22,369 nucleotides of DNA from Candidatus Neomicrothrix sp. UBA2517 (lineage in GTDB: Bacteria; Actinomycetota; Acidimicrobiia; Acidimicrobiales; UBA8592): the NCBI GenBank assembly GCA_002341185.1, contig DDNP01000022.1, positions 83,963 through 106,331 on the forward strand. The letters run 5' to 3'. Position numbers and translations under genes: made by a program. A model generated the notes under the pieces. That model was not told the origin of the DNA. It saw only the letters and a program-made list of their open reading frames with translations, and ran no database searches. Shown here piece by piece: positions 1 to 6,347 of this stretch (its first letter is position 1; every line of letters starts with the position of its first letter).

Positions 1-64
1 GTCTGCTGAGGAGCCTGTTGCTGAAGAAGAGTCTGCTGAGGAAAAAGAAAGTGAGACATCGTGA
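1..64 (+). CDS. rpsP: 30S ribosomal protein S16, C-terminal end only (5' partial)
   Basis: An open frame enters from the left edge and ends at a TGA at 62-64. It encodes SAEEPVAEEESAEEKESETS, a disordered Glu/Ala/Ser tail. Actinobacterial S16 proteins commonly carry such an acidic extension after the conserved core, and khpA-rimM-trmD-rplS follow exactly as expected downstream of rpsP. The identity therefore rests on context and tail character, because the S16 core is outside the window. A 12-base direct repeat (1-12 and 31-42) encodes the two SAEE units. The stop overlaps the GTG of the next gene (GTGA), which suggests translational coupling. Confidence 0.75.
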   Translation, partial: SAEEPVAEEESAEEKESETS

Positions 65-324
65 CTGAGGGTAAACAAAGTGTTCCACATGCTTTCTCAA
101 CACTTGAGCACATAGTTAAGTCTGTTGTTGAAAAACCTGATGAGGTAGAAATAGATATCCAGACTAATGACAGCGAGACAACTTTAGCGGTCAAGGTTGG
201 CGATGGCGATATGGGAAGAGTAATTGGCAGGCGTGGAAGAATTGCCAATGCAATAAGGACTGTGACGAGAGCAGCAGCAGTTAGAGATGGTGTGGCTGTC
301 TCTGTGGAATTCATAGATAACTAA
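61..324 (+). CDS. khpA: KhpA-family KH-domain RNA-binding protein
   Basis: This 87-residue protein is essentially one type II KH domain. The GxxG RNA-binding loop is visible as GRRG at residues 56-59, inside MGRVIGRRGRIANAIRTV. KhpA is known as a small RNA chaperone that acts in the cytoplasm with KhpB/Jag in Gram-positive bacteria, and in actinobacteria it sits between rpsP and rimM, as here. The start is GTG at 61, overlapping the rpsP stop by four bases, so translation is probably coupled to S16 synthesis. The length is normal for the family. Nothing in the sequence shows which RNAs it binds. Confidence 0.93.
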   Translation: MTEGKQSVPHAFSTLEHIVKSVVEKPDEVEIDIQTNDSETTLAVKVGDGDMGRVIGRRGRIANAIRTVTRAAAVRDGVAVSVEFIDN

Positions 325-379
325 GTAGCTACTATCTCTATTCTGACGGAATTCGCTCTGAAATTAGATATAAGATTAA

Positions 380-886
380 ATGAATCTTGAGCGAGACATG
401 ATTGCTAATTATCTATTAGAGATAGGGAGAATAGGGAGACCACATGGTTTACGTGGTGAACTTGTTATTCGGCTAACCACAAACATAGAGGAGCGCGTTG
501 AGGTCGGTGCCGAGGTTTTTTTAAAGAATAAAGAAAAATTCACTATCGAGAAATCAAGACCACTTAAGAGCAATTTCGTTGTTTTATTGAGTGGAATAGA
601 CAGCCGGGCTGGTGCCGAAAGCCTAACCGGAGAGCTGCTGTTCGCAGAACCTATAAATGACCCAGATACTAAGTGGGCCCATGAACTCATAGGAAAGATA
701 GTGCTAGATCAAGCTGGTAATCAGCACGGAATGATAATAGAAATTCAGGCTAACCCAGCAAGTGATCTACTGGTTCTTAATAACCAGACCCTTATCCCTG
801 TTGTCTTCATAAAAAAAATTGATGATGACAAGGTTCATGTAGATGCCCCTAAAGGACTTTTGGGAGATAGCTACCTATGCGAATAG
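380..886 (+). CDS. rimM: Ribosome maturation factor RimM
   Basis: This 168-residue protein assists late 30S assembly by binding S19 near the 16S 3' domain. The N-terminal RimM barrel carries the hallmark GRIGRPHGLRGE at residues 16-27. The second half, from about residue 97, has the PRC-barrel features HELIGKIV, a degenerate NPASDLLVL, LIPVV and a final PKGLLG. The start is uncertain: ATG 380 is used here, but an in-frame ATG at 398 would give a protein six residues shorter, and neither has a good Shine-Dalgarno at normal spacing. A 55-base gap separates it from khpA. Its end overlaps trmD by 10 bases; the rimM-trmD pair is nearly universal. Confidence 0.95.
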   Translation: MNLERDMIANYLLEIGRIGRPHGLRGELVIRLTTNIEERVEVGAEVFLKNKEKFTIEKSRPLKSNFVVLLSGIDSRAGAESLTGELLFAEPINDPDTKWAHELIGKIVLDQAGNQHGMIIEIQANPASDLLVLNNQTLIPVVFIKKIDDDKVHVDAPKGLLGDSYLCE

Positions 887-1593
887 ATATTTTCACAATT
901 TTCCCAACATTGATAGATGACTTTGTTAACAAGTCGTTAATTGGAAAAGCTCAAGCCAAAGGTGTCCTCACAATTCATGCACACGACCTTAGAGATGGTG
1001 CATCTGGAACTCATAAAGCGGTAGATGACGCACCGTTTGGTGGTGGGCCAGGAATGGTCTTGAAGCCAGAACCTATTTTTGATGTTGTAGAAAAAAAGAA
1101 TCCCCCTCGCCCATTATTTTTGCTAGGTCCAGCGGGCGAGACGTTCACTCAATCTAAAGCAAAGGAGCTGTCTCAATTAGACGGTTTTTCCCTTCTGTGT
1201 GGAAGGTATGAGGGTGTTGATCAACGTGTTCGGGACCACCTAATCGACGGAGAGATATCAATAGGGGATTTCGTACTTGCTGGGGGGGAAGTAGCAGCTT
1301 TGGCATTAATCGAAACTGTCACACGGCTAGTTCCAGGCGTGATGGGAAATGAGCAGTCAGCTGATTCGGAATCATTCTCTGAGTGGTTATTAGAATACCC
1401 TCATTACACGAGACCTTGGGACTTCCGTGGCCTAACACCACCAGAAATGCTCCGGAATGGGAATCATGAAGAGATAGCGCAGTGGCGCAGGGCAAAAGCT
1501 CTAGAAATGACTTTAAAACACCGGCCCGACCTTATTGAAAAACGTGGTGGGCTAACAACTGAAGAAAAAAAACTGCTAGCAAGAAAATTTTAA
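877..1593 (+). CDS. trmD: tRNA (guanine-37-N1)-methyltransferase TrmD
   Basis: TrmD methylates G37 next to the anticodon using S-adenosylmethionine, which prevents +1 frameshifting. The 238-residue protein has the SPOUT trefoil-knot signature: FGGGPGM at 54-60, LLCGRYEGVDQRV at 107-119 and ISIGDFVLAGGE at 127-138. The C-terminal region has EYPHYTRP at 173-180. The probable catalytic aspartate is D163 in the SADSESF stretch, by alignment in mind with E. coli TrmD. It starts inside the rimM reading frame (10-base overlap) and ends 103 bases before the rplS start, so it is probably co-transcribed with rimM. Length and motifs are all normal. Confidence 0.97.
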   Translation: MRIDIFTIFPTLIDDFVNKSLIGKAQAKGVLTIHAHDLRDGASGTHKAVDDAPFGGGPGMVLKPEPIFDVVEKKNPPRPLFLLGPAGETFTQSKAKELSQLDGFSLLCGRYEGVDQRVRDHLIDGEISIGDFVLAGGEVAALALIETVTRLVPGVMGNEQSADSESFSEWLLEYPHYTRPWDFRGLTPPEMLRNGNHEEIAQWRRAKALEMTLKHRPDLIEKRGGLTTEEKKLLARKF

Positions 1594-1648
1594 ACGGCTA
1601 AATTTCTGATCAATTTCAATAGCTTTGATTGCTGTCCGAGGAATTTGT

Positions 1649-1693
1649 CCGTATCCTTATACGGTTGCCAACCTACAAAATTGCATGAGGGTT
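1649..1693 (+). promoter_or_regulatory. Candidate rplS leader with alternative hairpins
   Basis: The gap between trmD and rplS contains a perfect 6-bp hairpin, CCGTAT (1649-1654), loop CCTT, ATACGG (1659-1664). The AACC at 1670-1673 can pair either with GGTT at 1663-1666, which would open the first hairpin, or with GGTT at 1690-1693, which is part of the rplS Shine-Dalgarno GAGGGTT. This resembles a ribosomal-protein leader switch, but the second and third helices are short. L19 leaders are known in other phyla; equivalence here is an inference. Confidence 0.35.
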
Positions 1694-1696
1694 ACC

Positions 1697-2041
1697 ATGA
1701 AGCTCACAGATGAAATAGATAAAGCTAGTCTTAAAGAAGATGTGCCAGAATTTTCCCCCGGCGATACTGTGAAAGTGCACGTACGAGTTGTTGAAGGTAA
1801 TAGAGAACGAACTCAGATATTTGAAGGCGCCGTAATAGGAAGACAAGGTGGGGGTGTAGGAGAAACGTTCACTGTGCGAAAGGTGTCTTTCGGAGTTGGG
1901 GTTGAAAGAACATTCCCAATCCATTCACCAATCGTTGAGAAAATAGAGTTAGTAAGTCGCGGGGATGTTAGAAGAGCAAAACTTTATTATCAGCGCGAGA
2001 GAATTGGTAAACGAGCAAAGATCAAAGAAAAGAGAGACTAG
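1697..2041 (+). CDS. rplS: 50S ribosomal protein L19
   Basis: L19 lies at the 30S-50S interface. The 114-residue protein reads through the family landmarks: DVPEFSPGDTVKVHVRVVEG, IFEGAVIGRQGGG, ETFTVRKVSFGVGVERTFP, HSPIVEKI and the basic RRAKLYYQRERIGK tail. The frame is open upstream to a TTG at 1625, but ATG 1697 is chosen because GAGGG (1687-1691) sits at a suitable distance and the protein then has the normal L19 start and length. It is the last gene of the rpsP-rplS cluster and converges on a minus-strand gene whose stop lies 15 bases past its own. Confidence 0.95.
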   Translation: MKLTDEIDKASLKEDVPEFSPGDTVKVHVRVVEGNRERTQIFEGAVIGRQGGGVGETFTVRKVSFGVGVERTFPIHSPIVEKIELVSRGDVRRAKLYYQRERIGKRAKIKEKRD

Positions 2042-2057
2042 CTTTACGAAAGGTCTC
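2034..2057 (-). terminator. Hairpin between convergent stops, likely terminator for the minus-strand gene
   Basis: GAGAC (2034-2038) pairs with GTCTC (2053-2057), and CTTT (2042-2045) with AAAG (2049-2052), loop ACG; the TAG stop of rplS forms a three-base bulge. Read on the minus strand, the hairpin is followed by a U-rich run (TCTCTTTTCTTT), as in an intrinsic terminator. On the plus strand there is no U-run, so it would be a poor terminator for rplS. The stem is short and the call is tentative. Confidence 0.35.
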
Positions 2058-2259
2058 AACCTACAGGTGGCCGGTTTCTCCTATTCTTCCAACATCCCTT
2101 ATGCCAATGCCTTCTTAAATCAGGGGCTAATTTTGGAACCGCCACTAAGTGACCCACTCCTTTAGCTATTTCTCTTCCACACCCCGGACATGTGTAGGAT
2201 TTTAGTGCTTCATAAGGTTGTACAAAACGTGTCTCAATAGACTCTTCCGACCATTCCAT
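2056..2259 (-). CDS. Small actinobacterial Zn-ribbon protein (often labelled ATP/GTP-binding protein)
   Basis: The 67-residue product contains YTCPGCGREI (C24, C27), GHLVAVP and RRHWHKGCW (H51, H53, C56), then a short basic tail. This CPGC...HxxxxP...RRHWHxxCW pattern matches, from memory, a conserved family of about 70-110 residues in actinobacteria that databases often call ATP/GTP-binding protein. I see no P-loop, so that label is not supported; the Cys/His spacing suggests one bound zinc. Function is unknown. The frame extends upstream to ATG 2325 (89 residues), but the first 22 residues of the long form look unlike the family, so ATG 2259 is preferred. It is divergent from the crotonase gene and converges on rplS, and is the only clear minus-strand gene in the window. 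Confidence 0.75.
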   Translation of the reverse strand: MEWSEESIETRFVQPYEALKSYTCPGCGREIAKGVGHLVAVPKLAPDLRRHWHKGCWKNRRNRPPVG

Positions 2260-2392
2260 CGTTAACCCATCAACGCCCAGATCACCAACCCCATAAGCGT
2301 AACAAGACCGATTCCCACAAACCAATAATCAAATCTTGATTTTCGGTAGCTTCGAGTCGGATTGAAACCCATATAACTAGTATTGTTGTTCT

Positions 2393-3175
2393 ATGGATGA
2401 AATACTCGTAAATCAAACAGGAAATATAGCCACGGTTACTATAAATAGACCTGAGGTTAAAAATGCCATCACATCCAGTATGTGGGATCAACTAACTACT
2501 ATCTTCACCAAATTAGGATACGACGATAGTGTTAGGGTCGTCATAGTAACAGGAGCAGGTGGTGACTTCTGTTCAGGGGCAGACGTTAGTGCCATGGGAA
2601 GCAAAGAAAGCGAAGTCAAACTGCATCAACTAGAGTCCATGCGAAAAGTAGGGGATTGTTGCCTATCGCTATTCAACATGCCAAAGGTAACTATTGCAAA
2701 GGTCCCAGGAATAGCCGTGGGGGCTGGAATGAATATGGCTCTGTGCTGCGATCTTCTAGTAGCTTCTGAAGATGCACGCTTTAGCGAGATATTCGCAAAG
2801 CGAGGACTTTCTGTCGATTTTGGTGGGTCATATTTGCTACCAAGAATAGTAGGCCTTCAAAAAGCAAAAGAATTGGTACTTCTGGCTGAAGTAATTTCAG
2901 CATCGGAAGCTGACCGTATGGGGCTCATTAACTACGTTGTTGCTCCAGATGAACTGGATGACAAAGTCGAAGAACTCTCAGAGAAAGCCGCATGTGGGCC
3001 TCCTCGGGCGATTGCAATGAGCAAGGCGCTTCTTAATAGGTCTTTTGCAAATTCTTTGAGTGATGCGTTGGATCAAGAAGGAACAACACAAACTTTTAAC
3101 TTCACAACTAAAGATATTTCTGAGGCTATGCGAGCTTTTAAAGAGAAGAGAACTCCAGATTTTAAAGGCTGGTAA
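2393..3175 (+). CDS. Crotonase-superfamily protein (enoyl-CoA hydratase/isomerase-like)
   Basis: The 260-residue protein has the crotonase fold landmarks: NRPEVKNAIT (18-27), oxyanion-hole segment DFCSGADVSAMG (58-69), GIAVGAGMNMALCCDLLVAS (106-125), GLSVDFGGSYLLPRIVG (138-154) and the C-terminal helix region. Aligned mentally with rat mitochondrial hydratase, the two catalytic glutamates (E144, E164) correspond to N114 and F134. D142 in VDFGG sits where PaaG-like and enoyl-CoA isomerases have their acid. An isomerase or other acyl-CoA reaction is therefore likelier than hydration, and the substrate is unknown. There is no Shine-Dalgarno; a -10-like TAGTAT (2378-2383) lies nine bases before the ATG, so the mRNA may be nearly leaderless. 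Its TAA overlaps the next ATG (TAATG). Confidence 0.85.
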   Translation: MDEILVNQTGNIATVTINRPEVKNAITSSMWDQLTTIFTKLGYDDSVRVVIVTGAGGDFCSGADVSAMGSKESEVKLHQLESMRKVGDCCLSLFNMPKVTIAKVPGIAVGAGMNMALCCDLLVASEDARFSEIFAKRGLSVDFGGSYLLPRIVGLQKAKELVLLAEVISASEADRMGLINYVVAPDELDDKVEELSEKAACGPPRAIAMSKALLNRSFANSLSDALDQEGTTQTFNFTTKDISEAMRAFKEKRTPDFKGW

Positions 3176-3537
3176 TGCCTCGAAACTCTTCATTTCTAAA
3201 GGTTGCAACCACTATCGTCATAGGAATTGCTATTTCTTGCGGAGTTAGCGCGGCTCCAGAAGTACAACCAGATGCAACTGGATCTATAGATTCTGAATTA
3301 ACTAAAGGTAGGGAAATTTGGGGCGTCCATTGTTCCTCTTGTCATGGATCTTCAGGTCAAGGAGGTAGAGGGAAAAAGCTAAACAATGGTAACCTCAGCA
3401 TAAATTACCCTGACCGGATAGAAATTATTAACTTAATACAGAATGGGAAGGGACAAGGGATGCCAGCCTTTTCTTCGAAAATTACTGTTGAAGAAACCAA
3501 AGCAGTAATCCGGTATGTACTGGAAGTTCTTAATTAG
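3175..3537 (+). CDS. Small exported class I-type cytochrome c
   Basis: The 120-residue protein has an N-terminal hydrophobic export segment (about residues 8-27) and one haem site, C53-S-S-C56-H57, with a probable distal ligand M96 in GQGMPAF. The sequence GREIWGVHCSSCHGSSGQGG is typical of small mono-haem cytochromes that carry electrons outside the membrane. Cleavage could be by signal peptidase I after VSA (24-26). Alternatively, the residues before C22 (IAISC) fit a loose lipobox, so a lipoprotein is possible. The start overlaps the stop of the crotonase gene by one base (TAATG), indicating coupled translation, although no pathway linking the two is obvious. No haem-maturation genes are in the window. 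Confidence 0.9.
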   Translation: MPRNSSFLKVATTIVIGIAISCGVSAAPEVQPDATGSIDSELTKGREIWGVHCSSCHGSSGQGGRGKKLNNGNLSINYPDRIEIINLIQNGKGQGMPAFSSKITVEETKAVIRYVLEVLN

Positions 3538-3553
3538 CCTCGTTGTGAATAGC

Positions 3554-3587
3554 TTTGACTAGTCAAAAATTCTAGTAATCTAGAAGT
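3554..3587 (+). promoter_or_regulatory. xerC promoter with two adjacent palindromes
   Basis: TTTGACTAGTCAAA (3554-3567) is a perfect 14-base palindrome. Two bases later TTCTAG-TAAT-CTAGAA (3570-3585) is a perfect inverted repeat. The first contains a -35-like TTGACT (3555-3560) and the second a -10-like TAATCT (3576-3581), with a somewhat short 15-base spacer. The -10 ends six bases before the xerC ATG and there is no usable Shine-Dalgarno, so the transcript is probably leaderless. The palindromes would suit dimeric repressors; the regulator is unknown. Confidence 0.45.
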
Positions 3588-4466
3588 ATGGGCTGGGATT
3601 TGCGAAACTTCATTCAATCATTGACGTCAATTTCTGACTCCACTGCCTCGGTATATAGTCGCGATCTTAAGTCCTTCGTCGAATGGTGCGAATCGCAAGA
3701 ATTAGCTAATCCAAAAGATGTCTCCAGAAAAAACCTTCGGTCTTATCTTGCTTGGCTTCAAGAGAGCCATTATTCAAGAAGAACAATTGCCAGAAAAGTC
3801 TCAGCATTGAGAAGGTACTTCAAGTGGGCCCAAAGTTGCTCCTTGACGGAATCAAACCCAACCGTAGATCTTCAAGTACAAGGTGGAAAATCAAAACTTC
3901 CTAGGGTCCTTAAGCAAGAGGAATTGCAGACCCTGTTAGATAATCCAAGGCCTGCAATTAAAGATGATGGGGTTAGAAAGATTAGAGATGATGCGATATT
4001 AGAACTCCTATATGGGAGTGGTTTAAGGGTAAGCGAGCTTTGTGATCTGAAATTTAATCAAATTAATTTAAAGCAGGGACTCCTTCGAATAATAGGGAAA
4101 GGGAAAAAAGAGCGGTTGGTGCCTCTATCCGAAAAGTCAATACAATGTATTGAGGCTTGGATCAAAAGTGGAAGGCCTAAAATGTTGGGTTCGAAAAAAG
4201 ATCATGGTTTCGTCTTTATTAATTTGCGGCAAAAACAGATAACTCCCAGAGATGTCAGGCGACTGCTAGACCGGAGATCATCAGTTCCAGTAAACCCTCA
4301 TGCGCTTCGCCATACTTTTGCAACTCACCTTCTTGATGGTGGGGCAGATTTGCGAGAAGTTCAAGAACTGCTGGGGCATTCAGACTTAAGCTCAACTCAG
4401 ATCTATACGCATGTGAGCAAAGACAGGTTGAAAACGATACATAAGCAAACTCACCCGCGAGGATAA
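3588..4466 (+). CDS. xerC: Tyrosine recombinase XerC
   Basis: The 292-residue protein has an N-terminal SAM-like core-binding domain (about 1-95) and a C-terminal catalytic domain. The catalytic residues are all visible: R147 in LLYGSGLRVSEL, K171 in the IGKGKKERLVPL turn, H238 and R241 in HALRHTFATHLL, H264 in ELLGHSDLSSTQIYTHV, and the nucleophile Y273. With XerD it resolves chromosome dimers at dif during division. The location just before rpsB matches the conserved actinobacterial position of xerC, which favours housekeeping XerC over a phage integrase. Start ATG 3588 lies directly behind a candidate leaderless promoter. No dif site was recognised in the window. Confidence 0.9.
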   Translation: MGWDLRNFIQSLTSISDSTASVYSRDLKSFVEWCESQELANPKDVSRKNLRSYLAWLQESHYSRRTIARKVSALRRYFKWAQSCSLTESNPTVDLQVQGGKSKLPRVLKQEELQTLLDNPRPAIKDDGVRKIRDDAILELLYGSGLRVSELCDLKFNQINLKQGLLRIIGKGKKERLVPLSEKSIQCIEAWIKSGRPKMLGSKKDHGFVFINLRQKQITPRDVRRLLDRRSSVPVNPHALRHTFATHLLDGGADLREVQELLGHSDLSSTQIYTHVSKDRLKTIHKQTHPRG

Positions 4467-4502
4467 ACCTAAAGAATTCAAACGTCGGAGTGTAACTTTA
4501 AT

Positions 4503-4539
4503 TTCTAAACGTTAGAATTTATGTGCTTGAGATTCAAGC
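4503..4539 (+). promoter_or_regulatory. Candidate rpsB promoter region with inverted repeat and hairpin
   Basis: TTCTAA-ACG-TTAGAA (4503-4517) is a perfect inverted repeat and contains most of a -10-like TAGAAT (4513-4518); no convincing -35 is seen at 16-18 bases upstream. A transcript would start near 4525, at the base of a second small hairpin GCTTGA-GAT-TCAAGC (4525-4539). The inverted repeat resembles the one over the xerC -10. It could alternatively be a weak A/T hairpin ending the xerC mRNA. Confidence 0.35.
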
Positions 4540-4547
4540 AAATTTCA

Positions 4548-4607
4548 CCTGAATAACTCCACGGTCGCTTCGGTGCATATTCAGGAATCGCTTAACCGTG
4601 GTAGGAG
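4548..4607 (+). promoter_or_regulatory. rpsB leader pseudoknot, candidate S2 autoregulatory site
   Basis: CCTGAATA (4548-4555) is perfectly complementary to TATTCAGG (4578-4585), and CCACGGT (4559-4565) to ACCGTGG (4595-4601). The strands alternate a-b-a'-b', so both helices together form an H-type pseudoknot. The region between b and a' holds a small C(UUCG)G tetraloop hairpin (4566-4575). The last strand ends one base before the Shine-Dalgarno AGGAG (4603-4607). S2 is known to repress its own rpsB-tsf mRNA in E. coli; a similar role here is inferred from position and structure. Confidence 0.65.
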
Positions 4608-4611
4608 AAGT

Positions 4612-5481
4612 ATGTCACCTGTAGTTACTATGAGCCAATTGCTGAAGGCCGGAGTCCATTTCGGTCATCAAACAAGACGGTGGAACCCTAAAATGCAGCG
4701 CTTTATTCACGGCGAGCGAAATGGGATCTACCTAATAGATTTAAACAAAACACTCGAAAGAATTACTGAGGCATATAGTTTCGTTCGAGACACTGTTGCG
4801 GAAGGCGGAATGGTTCTTTTCGTGGGGACGAAGAAACAGAATCAGGATGCTGTTATGACTTCTGCTCAAAATTGTGGACAGCCGTATGTTAATCAGAGAT
4901 GGCTCGGCGGAATGCTTACGAATTTTGAAACTATGGCGAAAAGGGTTGCAAAAATGAAAGAGTATCAACGCATGCAAGAGACCGGCGCGTTTGATGAAAT
5001 GCCCAAAAAAGAAGCCTTGATGTTGTCTCGTGAACTGACAAAATTAGAAAGAAATCTGAGCGGAATCAGCATGCTTAAAGAACGACCTCAAGTTGTATTT
5101 GTCCTTGACACGAAAAAAGAGCACATCGCAGTTACTGAAGCTAATAAACTAGGAATTCCAGTAATTGCTGTTGTCGATACTAACTGTGATCCTGACGTAA
5201 TAGATTTCGTCATACCAGGTAATGATGATGCTATTCGATCAGGCGAATTGATGTGCCGTGTCATCTCAGAAGCGGTTGAGGAAGGTCAGCTAATTAGGGC
5301 GAAAAGACAAGGCTCACAAACAGTTAAGGAAGAAGAGCCTGTCAAAGTAGTAGAACAGCAGGAAGCACAGAAGGAAGCTACAGCAGATTTTCAGGAAAGA
5401 GAAAAGAAGGTAGCTACCGAGATCGCCACTATTCCTGAACAAGAAGTAGAAGAAAGCAGTGAAGAGCAGGGAGAAAGTTAA
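4612..5481 (+). CDS. rpsB: 30S ribosomal protein S2
   Basis: The 289-residue protein has the S2 opening VTMSQLLKAGVHFGHQTRRW and later NGIYLIDLNKTLER, FVGTKKQ, VNQRWLGGMLTNF and GIPVIAVVDTNCDPD. From about residue 227 it carries a roughly 60-residue Glu/Lys/Gln-rich extension that is probably disordered; such tails are frequent in actinobacterial S2. The frame is open upstream to GTG 4573, but ATG 4612 is used because AGGAG (4603-4607) precedes it and the upstream codons belong to the pseudoknot leader. tsf begins two bases after its stop, giving the standard rpsB-tsf pair. Confidence 0.96.
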   Translation: MSPVVTMSQLLKAGVHFGHQTRRWNPKMQRFIHGERNGIYLIDLNKTLERITEAYSFVRDTVAEGGMVLFVGTKKQNQDAVMTSAQNCGQPYVNQRWLGGMLTNFETMAKRVAKMKEYQRMQETGAFDEMPKKEALMLSRELTKLERNLSGISMLKERPQVVFVLDTKKEHIAVTEANKLGIPVIAVVDTNCDPDVIDFVIPGNDDAIRSGELMCRVISEAVEEGQLIRAKRQGSQTVKEEEPVKVVEQQEAQKEATADFQEREKKVATEIATIPEQEVEESSEEQGES

Positions 5482-5482
5482 C

Positions 5483-6277
5483 ATGGCAGAATTTACAGCT
5501 AAAGATGTGCAAAAGCTCCGTCAAGCTTCGGGTGCTGGAATGATGGACGCCAAAAAGGCTCTGGACGAATCTGCAGGTGATTTTGAAGCCGCTTTACAAT
5601 CTCTCCGGGAAAAGGGAATAGCCAAGGCAGATAGCAGAAGTGACAGAGAGAGTTCAGACGGGGCAATCGCAATAGCTCAAGATGACAGCGCAGTTGCTTT
5701 AGTTGAACTTAAGTCAGAAACTGATTTCTCGGCGAAAGCTGCTGACTTTCTATCACTTACTCAGGAACTTGCTGACCTCGTCTTAACGGAAGGTGAAGGC
5801 GCAATTTCGAATAAAGAATCTCAACTAGATGACTTAAGGATCTCCAAAAAAGAGAATATTCAGATCGGGACTGTCAAAAGAATAGAAATTGAAGCAGGCG
5901 CTGCTGTTGATGTTTATTTACATACCGACCAGGATGGCAGAGGAATAAATGGTGTCGTGGTCCAAGGAAGTGGCATATCAGCTGAAGTCTTGCACGAAGT
6001 TGCCCTTCATATAGCTTTCGCAAAACCCTCAGCTCTTTCACGTGAAGAAGTGCCTAGCGAAGAGATAGCAAAAGAAAGAGAGAGCGCCCTAGGTGTTACG
6101 AAAGCCGAAGGGAAGCCAGAAGCAGCATGGGAAAAAATTGTTGAAGGCCGTGTTTCAAAGTGGTTGAGTGAAAGAGTGTTACTTGAGCAAGGAATGTTTG
6201 GCGAGAAAGAAACAGTAGCTCAAAAAATAGGTGATGGAACTATTACAAATTTTGTTCAGGCCTATATCGGTGACTAA
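5483..6277 (+). CDS. tsf: Translation elongation factor Ts
   Basis: EF-Ts is the guanine-nucleotide exchange factor for EF-Tu. The 264-residue product starts MAEFTAKDVQKLRQASGAGM with the UBA-like N-terminal domain (MMDAKKALDES), followed by the core signature SETDFSAKAADF at 78-89, where D81-F82 are the residues that reach the EF-Tu magnesium site. It ends with GDGTITNFVQAYIGD, a normal dimerisation and C-terminal module. ATG 5483 is preferred over the in-frame upstream GTG at 5459 because AGGGAG (5468-5473) lies nine bases before it and the family start fits. It is separated from rpsB by one base and is surely co-transcribed with it. Confidence 0.96.
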   Translation: MAEFTAKDVQKLRQASGAGMMDAKKALDESAGDFEAALQSLREKGIAKADSRSDRESSDGAIAIAQDDSAVALVELKSETDFSAKAADFLSLTQELADLVLTEGEGAISNKESQLDDLRISKKENIQIGTVKRIEIEAGAAVDVYLHTDQDGRGINGVVVQGSGISAEVLHEVALHIAFAKPSALSREEVPSEEIAKERESALGVTKAEGKPEAAWEKIVEGRVSKWLSERVLLEQGMFGEKETVAQKIGDGTITNFVQAYIGD

Positions 6278-6347
6278 AACTATGGCTGAATTGATCAAAT
6301 CTTTAGAAAAACATGCACTTAAGGGCTAAACGAGGCATGATACAAAC

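Noticed and set aside
811..818. A8 run in rimM, considered as a frameshift site
   Set aside because: The reading frame is intact through it and no alternative downstream frame gives a sensible product.
3588..4466. The recombinase as a phage or integron integrase marking a mobile element
   Set aside because: It lies in the conserved xerC position before rpsB, composition matches its neighbours, and no attachment repeats or phage genes are seen.
4503..4517. Inverted repeat TTCTAA-ACG-TTAGAA as an intrinsic terminator of xerC
   Set aside because: The stem is only six A/T-rich pairs and is followed by a very short T-run; a promoter or operator reading is preferred, though not proven.
4573..4611. 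N-terminal extension of S2 from GTG 4573
   Set aside because: The codons fall in the pseudoknot leader, and ATG 4612 has AGGAG in front and gives the normal S2 N-terminus.
6282..6329. A 15-codon ORF (MAELIKSLEKHALKG) in the tsf-pyrH gap
   Set aside because: No Shine-Dalgarno, no recognisable family, and ORFs this short occur often by chance; no overlap with pyrH to suggest coupling.
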